DNA from: Methanobacterium sp.
GTDB taxonomy: Archaea > Methanobacteriota > Methanobacteria > Methanobacteriales > Methanobacteriaceae
Assembly: GCA_015661405.1 (NCBI GenBank)
Contig: JACWMK010000070.1
Span: forward strand, 1 to 9,737
Length of the DNA: 9,737 nt
Direction of reading: 5' to 3'
Position numbers and translations under genes: made by a program. Shown in pieces: positions 1 through 6,533 of the stretch; the first letter of the stretch is position 1, and each line of letters begins with the position of its first letter. The notes beneath the pieces were generated by a model. That model saw only the letters and a program-made list of their open reading frames with translations. It was not told the DNA's origin and ran no database searches.

Positions 1-141
1 TGTAATAATAAATAAATTTTTGTTAATAAATAATTCGGTTTTGGTACAATTATGGTACAGAAATAGTGAATTTTTATCATATAATATTTCATCATAAGAT
101 CTTAGAATAGAAAAAATATTAGGGAAATTGAGGTTTAAATT
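1..141 (+). promoter_or_regulatory. Promoter and leader of the DegT-like gene
   Basis: An AT-rich upstream region with a TATA-box candidate, TATAATAT, at 80-87, which would place transcription start near 105-112 and leave a leader of about 30 bases. A ribosome-binding site GAGGT lies at 130-134, seven bases before the ATG at 142. Two operator-like elements are visible: a perfect 10-bp palindrome TAAGATCTTA at 95-104, between the TATA box and the expected start site, and a directly repeated TGGTACA at 42-48 and 53-59, spaced 11 bp (about one helical turn). Regulation at these sites is inference only. Confidence 0.5.
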
Positions 142-1125
142 ATGGAATTATATTTTAGAAAATCATCTATAGCTGCTAGAAGGGCAATGTGTGAGGCGGC
201 AATGCAGATCGATCATGCTTCTAATCGGGGATTTAATGAAGTTAAGCTTGCTCAGAATATTATAAGTGAAATTACTGGGCATGAATATGTGAGAATTGTT
301 AATAGCGGTAATTCGGCTATTTTATCTGCTATGAGTTCATTTAATGGTAAAATATTAATTCCAGATCAGGGTGGTTGGAGTGGATTTAAGAGTATAGCTG
401 AATACAGGGGTCTTGAAGTGATAGAAGTCCCCACAGAGTTAGGTGTTATTAATCCGCTTGTTCTTGAGGATATTATAGTTAAATATAAGCCGGAAGCTCT
501 TTTTATTACTAGTTTTGCTGGTTATATTGCTGAGCAGCCTGTGAAAAAATTATTTGAATTATGTAATGATAATAATGTTATTTTAGTGGAGGATGCTTCT
601 GGTGGAATTGGTGATAATGAAGGGAAACTGTGTAATGGTAAACATGCGCATGTTATTGTGGCTTCAACGGGTTCTCCTAAAATTGTCAACGTGGGTAATG
701 GTGGATTTATATCTACTGGCGATAATGATTTTTTTAAGAAATCTAAATTTATTTTAAAGACTTTAAAGGCAGATCCTATTACTTGTAAGGGAATTTTTAA
801 TGAAATGAGTAATGCATCGAGTATATTATCTAAATCTGTTGAGGCCTGTGAATTTATTAAGAGAGAGTTTAAGTCTAGTATTCATGCTGATAAGAGGGGA
901 GTTAATGTTGCTATAAGGGTTGATGAGCCTAAACGAGTGGGTTATTTACTTAGACAAAAGTTGAATGTGGAAGGTAGATGTATTGTAACTGTCTGCCCTA
1001 GATATGATAGAGCATTAGTTAATGCGATTTGTATAGAGATTAAAAATCTTGATGTACAATGCATGGAAAATGATACTTTAAAAGAAATCATCCAAATTAT
1101 TAAAGAAGTAAGTGGAGATATTTGA
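142..1125 (+). CDS. DegT/DnrJ/EryC1/StrS-family PLP-dependent protein, short form, substrate unknown
   Basis: The 327-residue protein has the fold signature of the DegT/DnrJ/EryC1/StrS aminotransferases, which usually transfer an amino group from glutamate to a keto-sugar or related carbonyl. Visible landmarks are the cofactor phosphate-binding segment NSGNSAI (54-60), the aspartate that contacts the pyridine nitrogen in VEDAS (149-153), and a candidate Schiff-base lysine, K180, in STGSPK followed by GNGGFIST (185-192). The family is usually 360-400 residues. This protein starts about 20 residues later than typical members and has a short C-terminal domain, so it may be a specialised or non-sugar branch. 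The ATG is supported by GAGGT seven bases upstream. The gene stands alone, convergent with the KEOPS gene, so context does not reveal the substrate. Every phenylalanine codon I checked is TTT, unlike the kdp genes. Family assignment is good; the exact role is unknown. Confidence 0.8.
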   Translation: MELYFRKSSIAARRAMCEAAMQIDHASNRGFNEVKLAQNIISEITGHEYVRIVNSGNSAILSAMSSFNGKILIPDQGGWSGFKSIAEYRGLEVIEVPTELGVINPLVLEDIIVKYKPEALFITSFAGYIAEQPVKKLFELCNDNNVILVEDASGGIGDNEGKLCNGKHAHVIVASTGSPKIVNVGNGGFISTGDNDFFKKSKFILKTLKADPITCKGIFNEMSNASSILSKSVEACEFIKREFKSSIHADKRGVNVAIRVDEPKRVGYLLRQKLNVEGRCIVTVCPRYDRALVNAICIEIKNLDVQCMENDTLKEIIQIIKEVSGDI

Positions 1126-1187
1126 TTTATAAAATTAAGAATAAATTGAATGATATAATTTTGTAGAAATAATTGGTAGTAATATAT

Positions 1188-1211
1188 AAAAAAAATAAAT
1201 ATTTTTTTTTT
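1188..1211. terminator. Bidirectional oligo-T/oligo-A terminator between convergent genes
   Basis: A run of eight A (1188-1195) is followed by a run of ten T (1202-1211). Archaeal RNA polymerase terminates at oligo-T on the non-template strand. The T10 run therefore suits the plus-strand DegT-like gene ending at 1125, although it reaches into the stop codon of the opposite gene. The A8 run reads as T8 on the minus strand just after the KEOPS gene. No strong hairpin accompanies them, as is usual for archaea. Confidence 0.55.
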
Positions 1212-1734
1212 AAGTATCTAATATTAGAATGGTTGTTCTTTCAATCATTACATTGGTAATATTCTTCATTGTTTTAATTTCAGCATCTGAAATATTATAA
1301 GTTTTTTTTAAAATGGTTTCATCTGGTTTTAATACTTCATCATCCTTTTTTCCGAGTATAGTTTCTAATTTATCCATTATATTCTCGTTACAGTTAACCG
1401 CTACGGCGCAGATGTTAACTTGACCTTCTTCTATTCCTAGAATATTTAGGGCTTTGGATATTTGCCTTTGTGCGGATGCTCGCACGCATATTTCAAGTCC
1501 CAGGTCATTTGCAATGTTGTCTTCTCGTTCAAATGCTTTTATTGCATGAATTGTTGCATGGAGAATATGTTCATATCCTGCTATTCCGTCAGCATTTAAT
1601 AGTTGAATGGTACAGTTTTTGCTTATTTCATTAATATTAATCATTAATTCAGTGAAATTAGTTATATTATGTTTGAAACCTGATATTTGAATGTTATAAT
1701 CATGATTTGGTTTAAGTTGTATCATAAATTTCAT
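1210..1734 (-). CDS. cgi121: KEOPS complex subunit Cgi121
   Basis: Cgi121 is a small subunit of the archaeal/eukaryotic KEOPS complex, which makes N6-threonylcarbamoyladenosine at position 37 of ANN-decoding tRNAs. It binds the Bud32 kinase subunit and helps hold the tRNA 3' end. The 174-residue protein shows the family core: LLNADGIAGYEHILHA (45-60), where homologs have a similar 'NAD..(A/G)..H.LHA' block, and RASAQRQIS (85-93), matching the conserved RASGQRQI motif with Ala in place of Gly. The protein has about 25 more residues than the Methanocaldococcus homolog, mostly N-terminal and in a polar insertion near 110-135. The start is ambiguous: GGGG at 1741-1738 is only three bases from the first ATG but twelve from a second ATG (Met4, base 1725). 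It has its own upstream TATA candidate and probably is not strictly tied to the citramalate synthase transcript. The other KEOPS subunits are not in the window. Confidence 0.88.
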   Translation of the reverse strand: MKFMIQLKPNHDYNIQISGFKHNITNFTELMININEISKNCTIQLLNADGIAGYEHILHATIHAIKAFEREDNIANDLGLEICVRASAQRQISKALNILGIEEGQVNICAVAVNCNENIMDKLETILGKKDDEVLKPDETILKKTYNISDAEIKTMKNITNVMIERTTILILDT

Positions 1735-1804
1735 AAACCCCTATTAAAAAAATATTTTTGGTATATTAAAAAAAGTGAACTTGAAATTTTTGGAATAAAT
1801 AAAA

Positions 1805-1823
1805 TTTTATAAATTAAAAAAAA
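1805..1823 (-). promoter_or_regulatory. cimA terminator overlapping cgi121 promoter
   Basis: On the minus strand a T8 run (plus-strand A8 at 1816-1823) lies about 20 bases beyond the citramalate synthase stop codon and can act as its terminator. Directly downstream is TTTATAAAA (1813-1805 on the minus strand), a good TATA box that would start transcription near 1780 and give Cgi121 a leader of about 45 bases. The 108-base gap with these two elements suggests the KEOPS gene is expressed separately, though read-through is possible. Confidence 0.45.
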
Positions 1824-1842
1824 GTTTAAATTTATTCTTTTT

Positions 1843-3345
1843 TTATAAGTCTCCTTCTCTTATTTTTTTAACCTGTTTGGAGCCTAATATTTTATTTATT
1901 CCACCGAGGTATGCTTCTACACTAGCCATTATAATATCCGGTTGGGTGCTTCTGGCGGTTACAATGTTACCTTCATGCTTGAGTTTAACTACAACATCAA
2001 TTAAGGCATCTGTCCCTCCAGTTATTGCATCCACATGGTATTCTTCAAGCTCAATATCCGCGAAATCTTTTATACTTTTCCGGATTGCTATTATAGCCGC
2101 GTCAACTGGACCTATTCCAATACCCGCCTCAAGTACTTCATTATTATTTATGTTGAGTCTAATGGATGCTGTGGGTGTAACCTTGTTTCCTGAAACTATG
2201 GTAAGGTCTTCGAGTTCCACAACTTTTTCGGTGAGTATTCCCAGTACATCCTCGGTTATTGCCTGTAAATCTACATCTGTAACGCATTTACCCATATCAC
2301 CTAATGCTTTTATACGGCTGAATATTTGTGTGAATTGCTTATCATTTACTCGTAATCCCATTTCTTGGATACGTTTTTGTATGAGGTGACTGCCTACATG
2401 TTTACCCATGACAAATCTTCTCTTATGACCTACTAATTCTGGTGTTATGGGTTCATAAGTTTCTGCTTTTTTCATTACTCCATCGGCATGTATTCCTGAT
2501 TCATGTGCGAATGCGTTTTCTCCTACAATAGCTTTATTTGGTTGTAAATAGACACCAGTTAACCTGGCAACCATTTTAGATAGATCATATAACATTTCAT
2601 TATGTATACGAGTCTTTATATTGTAAAGTGAGTGTAATGCTATTACTGTTTCCTCTAATGATGCATTTCCGGCTCTTTCACCTATTCCATTTACGGTGAC
2701 GTGTGCTTGATTGGCTCCTGCTCGTAATCCACTTAGGGAATTAGCTACTGCTAATCCGAAGTCATTGTGACAGTGAACGCTTAAGGGTACACCGAGTTGG
2801 GTGAGGGGTTTATAAAAATCGTAAGCTTTCTCCGGTGTGAGCATTCCTACAGTGTCACAGGCGCAAATCCGTTTTGCTCCGGCTTCTATTCCTTCCTTGA
2901 ATAATTGAGTTAGATACGTATAATCGCTTCTGGTTGAATCTTCAGCTGATAATTCTACGAGTAATCCATGATCTAAAGCATATTCCGTATTTGTGATAGC
3001 TAAATCTTTAACTTCTTCACGTGTTTTCCTTAATTTATGTTTAATATGCAGATCTGAGGTAGGAATAACTAGGTGAACGCTTTCTACATCACATTGTAAC
3101 GCTGCGTCGATATCTATTTTAACTGCACGTGCAAAACTGCATATTTCAGCGGTTAAACCTTCATTAGCTATTTTTTTAATTCCCTCTCTTTCACCTTCGG
3201 AGGTTATAGCGGATCCTGCTTCTATGACATCGACTCCTAATTCATCTAATTTGATAGCGATCCTTAATTTCTCATCGGGAGTGAGGGAGACTCCCGGGGT
3301 TTGTTCCCCATCTCTAAGTGTAGTATCTAATATTCTAACATCCAC
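1843..3345 (-). CDS. cimA: (R)-citramalate synthase (LeuA/CimA family)
   Basis: Predicted to condense pyruvate with acetyl-CoA to (R)-citramalate, the first step of the threonine-independent isoleucine pathway of methanogens. The 500-residue protein has the TIM-barrel acyltransferase domain at about 1-275 with TTLRDGEQTPG (8-18), the metal-ligand motif SVHCHNDFG (189-197; H191, H193, with D12) and the GERAGNASLEE block (222-232, N227). It is followed by a linker with HESGIHADG (281-289) and a C-terminal LeuA-type regulatory domain (about 370-500) that normally binds the feedback inhibitor. The N-terminal third (IEAGSAITSEGEREGI, EICSFARA) closely resembles the Methanocaldococcus CimA as I recall it. 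2-Isopropylmalate synthase (LeuA) is the main alternative. Homocitrate synthase AksA is less likely because it lacks the regulatory domain. Translation starts at GTG 3345, seven bases after GAGGGGAT. It lies 42 bases after the tRNA methyltransferase with no oligo-T on its strand, so co-transcription is likely. Confidence 0.85.
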   Translation of the reverse strand: MDVRILDTTLRDGEQTPGVSLTPDEKLRIAIKLDELGVDVIEAGSAITSEGEREGIKKIANEGLTAEICSFARAVKIDIDAALQCDVESVHLVIPTSDLHIKHKLRKTREEVKDLAITNTEYALDHGLLVELSAEDSTRSDYTYLTQLFKEGIEAGAKRICACDTVGMLTPEKAYDFYKPLTQLGVPLSVHCHNDFGLAVANSLSGLRAGANQAHVTVNGIGERAGNASLEETVIALHSLYNIKTRIHNEMLYDLSKMVARLTGVYLQPNKAIVGENAFAHESGIHADGVMKKAETYEPITPELVGHKRRFVMGKHVGSHLIQKRIQEMGLRVNDKQFTQIFSRIKALGDMGKCVTDVDLQAITEDVLGILTEKVVELEDLTIVSGNKVTPTASIRLNINNNEVLEAGIGIGPVDAAIIAIRKSIKDFADIELEEYHVDAITGGTDALIDVVVKLKHEGNIVTARSTQPDIIMASVEAYLGGINKILGSKQVKKIREGDL

Positions 3346-3387
3346 AGTTAATCCCCTCTTTAAAATTTTTTTTTAACTTAATAAATT

Positions 3388-4437
3388 TTAATTAGTTTCT
3401 AAATTATTTTTTTTTAGTACAGATATTACTCGTGTTAAACTTTTGTGCATTCTTATGTGATATTGTTCTATTATTTCAAATTTTGTACCTTCAAGTATAT
3501 TCTGAATATCCATAGTGTGAGGTGTAGCGAGACACATTAAACCTTCATCTTTTATTAAATGTTCAAATGAGTATAATGCTTCCTCGTAGAGTTCACTACT
3601 ATCTGAACCTCTGGTAGAAGCGGAGATACCATAGGGAGGATCAGTAGCTATACCATCAACTTGATATGCTAACTTTAGTTTTCTAGCATCAGCTTCGAAA
3701 ATTTCATAATCATTTATTTCACAATGCTTGAGGTTTTCAATGGTTCCTTTCACCATTTTAGGGTCAATATCACTACCCACTACACGTGCACCGATTATAC
3801 CTGCTTCAATTAATATACCACCGGTACCGCAGAAGGGATCTAATAATCTATCATTACTTTTTATTCGAGTTAGATTAACCATGCAACGAGCTAATTTAGG
3901 ACTCATAGATCCAGGGTAGAAGAATGGTCTTTTATGAGGTTTTTTTTCAAAAAAGTGTTTTTTAGATATTTTAATTATTCTCAGTCCCATAATTGCAGAA
4001 TTATTTATTAAAACCGTTCTTAAAAATTTATCTGGATTTTCAAGATTTATTTTAGCTCTGGATCCTAATTTATCCTTTATTAATCCACCAATCTCTTTTT
4101 CTAGTTCTAATGTATTAACATCAGATTTTAATCCCATCTTCTTTACTCTTACCGCGTAATCATTTAATATTATATTATTCCAATCTATTTCTTCTATTTC
4201 CATCATTAAATGAGAATTATCCGTATTAATTATAATCTGAAATATTTCATGAGTTAATGAAAGTCGTTTTCCAGCGGTTATTAGAGTCTCTAGGAATGTT
4301 TGAGGAATTTCTAAAATTAATAATCCCGCGAAATCTTTTTTAATAGTAAATGATATATTCACCGCTTTTAAAACAGCTATTATTTCTGCTTTGGGAAGAG
4401 TGGGATGTTCAAGGGATAATATGAAAGCTATTTCCAT
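3388..4437 (-). CDS. tRNA (guanine(10)-N2)-dimethyltransferase (Trm-G10 / Trm11 family)
   Basis: Predicted S-adenosylmethionine-dependent methylase that makes N2-methyl- or N2,N2-dimethylguanosine at position 10 of tRNA. The 349-residue protein fits the archaeal family length. The order is an N-terminal ferredoxin-like region (1-50), a THUMP RNA-binding domain (about 50-155), the family-typical linker HKRPFFYPGSMSPKLAR (168-184), then a Rossmann methyltransferase domain. SAM-binding motif I is LLDPFCGTGG (198-207), the acidic ribose-binding segment is GSDIDPKM (221-228), and catalytic motif IV is TDPPYG (265-270), the (D/N)PPY type used for exocyclic amino groups. The ATG at 4437 lies inside the last codons of the flavoprotein gene (10-base overlap). 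AGGAGG at 4454-4449 is 11 bases upstream, also inside that gene, so the two are probably translationally coupled. The G10 target is known for the family, not proven here. Confidence 0.88.
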   Translation of the reverse strand: MEIAFILSLEHPTLPKAEIIAVLKAVNISFTIKKDFAGLLILEIPQTFLETLITAGKRLSLTHEIFQIIINTDNSHLMMEIEEIDWNNIILNDYAVRVKKMGLKSDVNTLELEKEIGGLIKDKLGSRAKINLENPDKFLRTVLINNSAIMGLRIIKISKKHFFEKKPHKRPFFYPGSMSPKLARCMVNLTRIKSNDRLLDPFCGTGGILIEAGIIGARVVGSDIDPKMVKGTIENLKHCEINDYEIFEADARKLKLAYQVDGIATDPPYGISASTRGSDSSELYEEALYSFEHLIKDEGLMCLATPHTMDIQNILEGTKFEIIEQYHIRMHKSLTRVISVLKKNNLETN

Positions 4438-5615
4438 AAACTAAATATCCTCCTAGACAAAATCTTAGGTAATATGGTAAATAATAGACCAGTTTTAAGT
4501 AATTCTTTTATTAATGGTGATTGACTATCCATATCGCCATATTCTGAAATAATCTTCTCTGCACCCTTTTCTTTAAGTTTATTGAACATATAATCCAAAT
4601 CATTGTCACTTAATGTTTTAAATAAATTTTGCACTCTAAGCTGCATATTAAGCTCTTTTTTAAATTTATTCTGATATTCTGATTCATAATCTGTTAAACT
4701 TCCCATATCATCGTTATCTAAAGCTTTGGAGGTAATATCCGCTGCAATCTTTGCACATTTAAAACCCATTATAAGCCCACCACCCGTGGTTGGCTTAACC
4801 TGAGCTGCAGCATCACCTAATAAAAAACATTTATTATTAACTAATTTTTTCTTTGAATTATAAACGGGTATTATTCCATAATATTTCTTTAAAATAGAAT
4901 ATTCCCCATAATTAGTATTATGATTTAAAAAATCTTTTAAGATATTATTGAGTTGATGATAATCATTATTTCCGAATAAACCTATCCTAGCGGTGAATTC
5001 AGTTAAAGGAATTATCCATATGAATCCGGGGGATAATACAGCATTTACATGTAAATGTACATAATTCGTGTTGAATAAATCTTTTTTAAAGTTAACTAAG
5101 AATTGAGCAGCTTGAACTTGTTTTGATGTCTGATTGGATTCATTAGATATTTTTTCGGATATTAATGAATTATAACCATCGGCTCCTACAATGACTTTAG
5201 CAGACATCTCCTCTTTACCATTACCCATATAAACTTGGCCTTTTTTAATATCAACATCCTTTACTCGGTGATTTAGAAAGAGTTCAGCACCGGCATCTAC
5301 TGCTAATTGAGCGAGGAATTTATCATATCCTACTCTATCTAGTACATATGCTTGTGTTTCATTTTTAGAAACTTTTAGTTCATGATTAGAGGGTGAATGT
5401 AGATATGCTCCGTAAACTTGATTTATAATAAGTTCATCTGGTAATGGATTAACTTTTTTTAATTGTTTACCTAAGAGTCCTGCACATTGAAGAGGTACAC
5501 CTATTTCCTTCTTTTTTTCTAGAACACCTACTTTAAACCCGTTTAATGCCATGTATCTGGCAAATGTTGTACCAACGGGACCAGCACCCACTACTAATAC
5601 ATCATAATTTATCAT
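4428..5615 (-). CDS. Geranylgeranyl reductase-family FAD-dependent oxidoreductase
   Basis: The 395-residue flavoprotein belongs to the geranylgeranyl reductase superfamily, whose archaeal members saturate the isoprenoid chains of ether lipids (digeranylgeranylglycerophospholipid reductase) or other prenyl compounds. The N-terminal Rossmann dinucleotide-binding motif is VVGAGPVGTTFA (8-19), with the adenosine-ribose acid in VLEKK (31-35). A Cys in PLQCAGLLG (41-49) sits where family members carry a conserved active-site-region cysteine. The second FAD contacts are GADGYNS (144-150) and GDAAAQVKPTTGGG (267-280). The substrate-side motif, usually like YxWxFP, reads GFIWIIPL (197-204), a divergence that could mean a different prenyl substrate. 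The C-terminus (about 300-395) is helical, charged and ends with a basic-hydrophobic tail that may touch the membrane. The ATG at 5615 has only a weak ribosome-binding site (GGTCTCTGAT), which suggests a poor or leaderless-like start. It heads the minus-strand operon. Confidence 0.8.
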   Translation of the reverse strand: MINYDVLVVGAGPVGTTFARYMALNGFKVGVLEKKKEIGVPLQCAGLLGKQLKKVNPLPDELIINQVYGAYLHSPSNHELKVSKNETQAYVLDRVGYDKFLAQLAVDAGAELFLNHRVKDVDIKKGQVYMGNGKEEMSAKVIVGADGYNSLISEKISNESNQTSKQVQAAQFLVNFKKDLFNTNYVHLHVNAVLSPGFIWIIPLTEFTARIGLFGNNDYHQLNNILKDFLNHNTNYGEYSILKKYYGIIPVYNSKKKLVNNKCFLLGDAAAQVKPTTGGGLIMGFKCAKIAADITSKALDNDDMGSLTDYESEYQNKFKKELNMQLRVQNLFKTLSDNDLDYMFNKLKEKGAEKIISEYGDMDSQSPLIKELLKTGLLFTILPKILSRRIFSLWK

Positions 5616-5707
5616 ATTAATCAGAGACCATTATTTTTTATTGTTGTAATTTTTAAATGTGACTTGTAAATTAGAAAATGTAGACTTTGAAAAAAATAAA
5701 CCTCATT

Positions 5708-5745
5708 AAATTTATAAAAATTTTACAGGGATTTATTTATAAAAT
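5708..5745 (-). promoter_or_regulatory. Promoter candidates of the flavoprotein operon
   Basis: Two TATA-box candidates on the minus strand, TTTATAAA (5718-5711) and TTTTATAAA (5744-5736), precede the flavoprotein gene by about 100-130 bases. They would start transcription near 5687 or 5712 and give a leader of about 70-95 bases. The whole area is so AT-rich that chance matches are expected, so the choice between them is uncertain. Confidence 0.35.
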
Positions 5746-6152
5746 AGTTTTTTTATTACTAATTTTATTACTATTAATTATTTTTTTTCTATATATATAT
5801 TATAATTAAAGGATTAATGTAATTAAAATAGATTTATCATAAAAATTTATATTCGTATTAGGCATCTAAGACATTTAAACCTCCTTTAGGGTAGCTTAAA
5901 GTAATATTATTCTAAAATTAAACTTGATTATTGATTTAAATGAATGATTTTTTTTTTAGGCTTGGGAAAAATTTGATAATAATTATACCGAGGTGAAAAA
6001 ATTGTTAAAAAAAAGATAAATAATTAATAAATGTAGATATTACCTTATTCTGCTAAATTTTGTAGTTACTTAAATATTAATACTATTTTGTCGAATGGAT
6101 ATGGGGAATAAAAGAAAAAAAGAGACGGAATTAAGGATTAAAAAAATCTGTT

Positions 6153-6190
6153 CCGGCTTTTGCCGGCGTAATCTTTATATAGTTGTACTA
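6153..6190 (+). promoter_or_regulatory. Candidate kdp-region promoter: GC hairpin, TATA box, inverted repeat
   Basis: A perfect inverted repeat CCGGC-TTTT-GCCGG (6153-6166), strikingly GC-rich for its surroundings, is followed seven bases later by TTTATATA (6174-6181), one of the clearest TATA boxes on the plus strand here, and then by an inverted repeat TAGT-TGT-ACTA (6180-6190) that overlaps the box end. Transcription would begin near 6203-6208. The layout of sites flanking a TATA box resembles a regulated archaeal promoter. It could drive the kdp operon with a leader of over 400 bases, or only a local small RNA. No oligo-T follows the hairpin, so it is unlikely to be a terminator. Confidence 0.45.
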
Positions 6191-6315
6191 CATTATCTTT
6201 ACAAACTAAAAAATTAAAGGATAGTGATACAAAGAACAGTAAGATGTATTTAAACATGTATAATCGTTATAAATTATAAAAAAAGCGTCCTTTTCATATA
6301 TACTGCTTTTAGGGG

Positions 6316-6353
6316 ATGATTCATGTCTGAATTTGGAATAAATTATGAATCAT
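6316..6353 (+). repeat. Paired 9-bp palindromes ATGATTCAT / ATGAATCAT around the small-ORF start
   Basis: ATGATTCAT (6316-6324) and ATGAATCAT (6345-6353) are each palindromic around their central base and are exact reverse complements of one another, with centres 29 bp apart. As DNA they look like two binding sites for a dimeric regulator. As RNA they form a 9-bp hairpin with a 20-base loop that would hide the start codon at 6323 and part of the AGGGGATG ribosome-binding site. Confidence 0.5.
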
Positions 6354-6391
6354 GTACCACTAAGAGTATAGTTGAAAAAAGAAAAAAATAA
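6323..6391 (+). CDS. Possible 22-codon small ORF in the kdp leader
   Basis: An ORF of 22 codons (begins MSEFGINYES, ends VEKRKK) starts with ATG four bases after AGGGGATG (6311-6318) and follows a TATA-like stretch TTATAAATTATAAAA (6268-6282). The peptide has no membrane segment, one Cys and a basic tail, and I recognise no family. Its start codon sits within an inverted repeat. It may be a leader peptide or a chance ORF; with T/A-rich sequence and such short length, coding status is weakly supported. Confidence 0.3.
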   Translation: MSEFGINYESCTTKSIVEKRKK

Positions 6392-6470
6392 TAACAGTTT
6401 GAACATATTTTCATGTAAATAATATAATGATGAAAAAAATCAGTGAAAGTTTTTTTTAAATTTTGAATTA

Positions 6471-6478
6471 CCCCCCCC
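6471..6478 (+). repeat. C8 homopolymer in the kdp leader
   Basis: Eight consecutive C in a region otherwise nearly free of C and G. Together with the preceding AATTA it is complementary to the G6-AATT stretch that forms the kdpA ribosome-binding site (AATT, one bulged A, then six C against GGGGGGAATT), giving a possible long-range pairing of ten base pairs. Homopolymers of this length are also prone to slippage. Confidence 0.6.
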
Positions 6479-6496
6479 TACAAATAAAATGCACTC

Positions 6497-6533
6497 TTGG
6501 AGGATAAAAATTTATTTAGGAGGTAAAAAATTT
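6497..6533 (+). repeat. Tandemly duplicated Shine-Dalgarno segment
   Basis: TTGGAGGATAAAAATTT (6497-6513) and TTAGGAGGTAAAAAATTT (6516-6533) are imperfect direct repeats about 20 bases apart, each carrying GGAGG. The second is correctly placed (seven-base spacer) before the TTG start of the 39-codon ORF. The first leads to no start codon at a usable distance. It may be a small duplication or a standby ribosome site. Confidence 0.5.

Larger units (their letters stand above)
5616..6531. other. Long AT-rich intergenic region between divergent operons
   Basis: About 0.9 kb with no recognisable protein gene, tRNA or rRNA. From left to right: the flavoprotein promoter; an 11-bp direct repeat TTTTATTACTA (5751-5761, 5763-5773); T8 then alternating TA (5781-5804); a minus-strand AGGAGG (5885-5880) five bases before ATG-TCT-TAG; a T10 run (5948-5957); a plus-strand GAGGTGA (5990-5996) before a five-codon TTG ORF (6002-6019); a GC hairpin with TATA box (6153-6190); a 22-codon ORF (6323-6391); a ten-codon ORF of the type MMKKISESFF (6427-6459) containing T8; the C8 tract (6471-6478); and a duplicated ribosome-binding segment (6497-6533). 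The right third is probably the kdp mRNA leader. Aborted ORFs behind good ribosome-binding sites could be decayed small genes. Confidence 0.6.

Noticed and set aside
1877..2389. Plus-strand 170-codon ORF opposite the citramalate synthase
   Set aside because: It lies antisense inside a clearly conserved gene, with a Ser/Ile/Pro-rich composition typical of a shadow frame. Similar shadows opposite trm (3728-3919) and the kdp genes (6583-6816, 8301-8537, 8634-8993, 9093-9678) were dropped for the same reason.
1843..3345. Calling this gene 2-isopropylmalate synthase (leuA) or homocitrate synthase (aksA)
   Set aside because: The N-terminal sequence fits methanogen CimA better from memory, and the C-terminal regulatory domain argues against AksA. 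LeuA cannot be fully excluded without a tree.
6153..6166. Intrinsic terminator at the GC hairpin
   Set aside because: No oligo-T follows it, archaeal termination does not need a hairpin, and a TATA box follows closely.
6427..6459. Ten-codon ORF MMKKISESFF as an attenuator leader peptide
   Set aside because: There is no ribosome-binding site, and A- and T-runs alone create such frames in this AT-rich DNA. The T8 run inside might still act as a weak terminator.
6471..6478. C8 run as a sequencing artefact
   Set aside because: It cannot be excluded in length, but its complementarity with the kdpA ribosome-binding site makes it worth reporting as real.
5616..6531. tRNA, rRNA, CRISPR array or insertion sequence in the long intergenic region
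   Set aside because: No cloverleaf with T-loop sequence, no regularly spaced repeats, no terminal inverted repeats and no transposase fragments were visible by eye.
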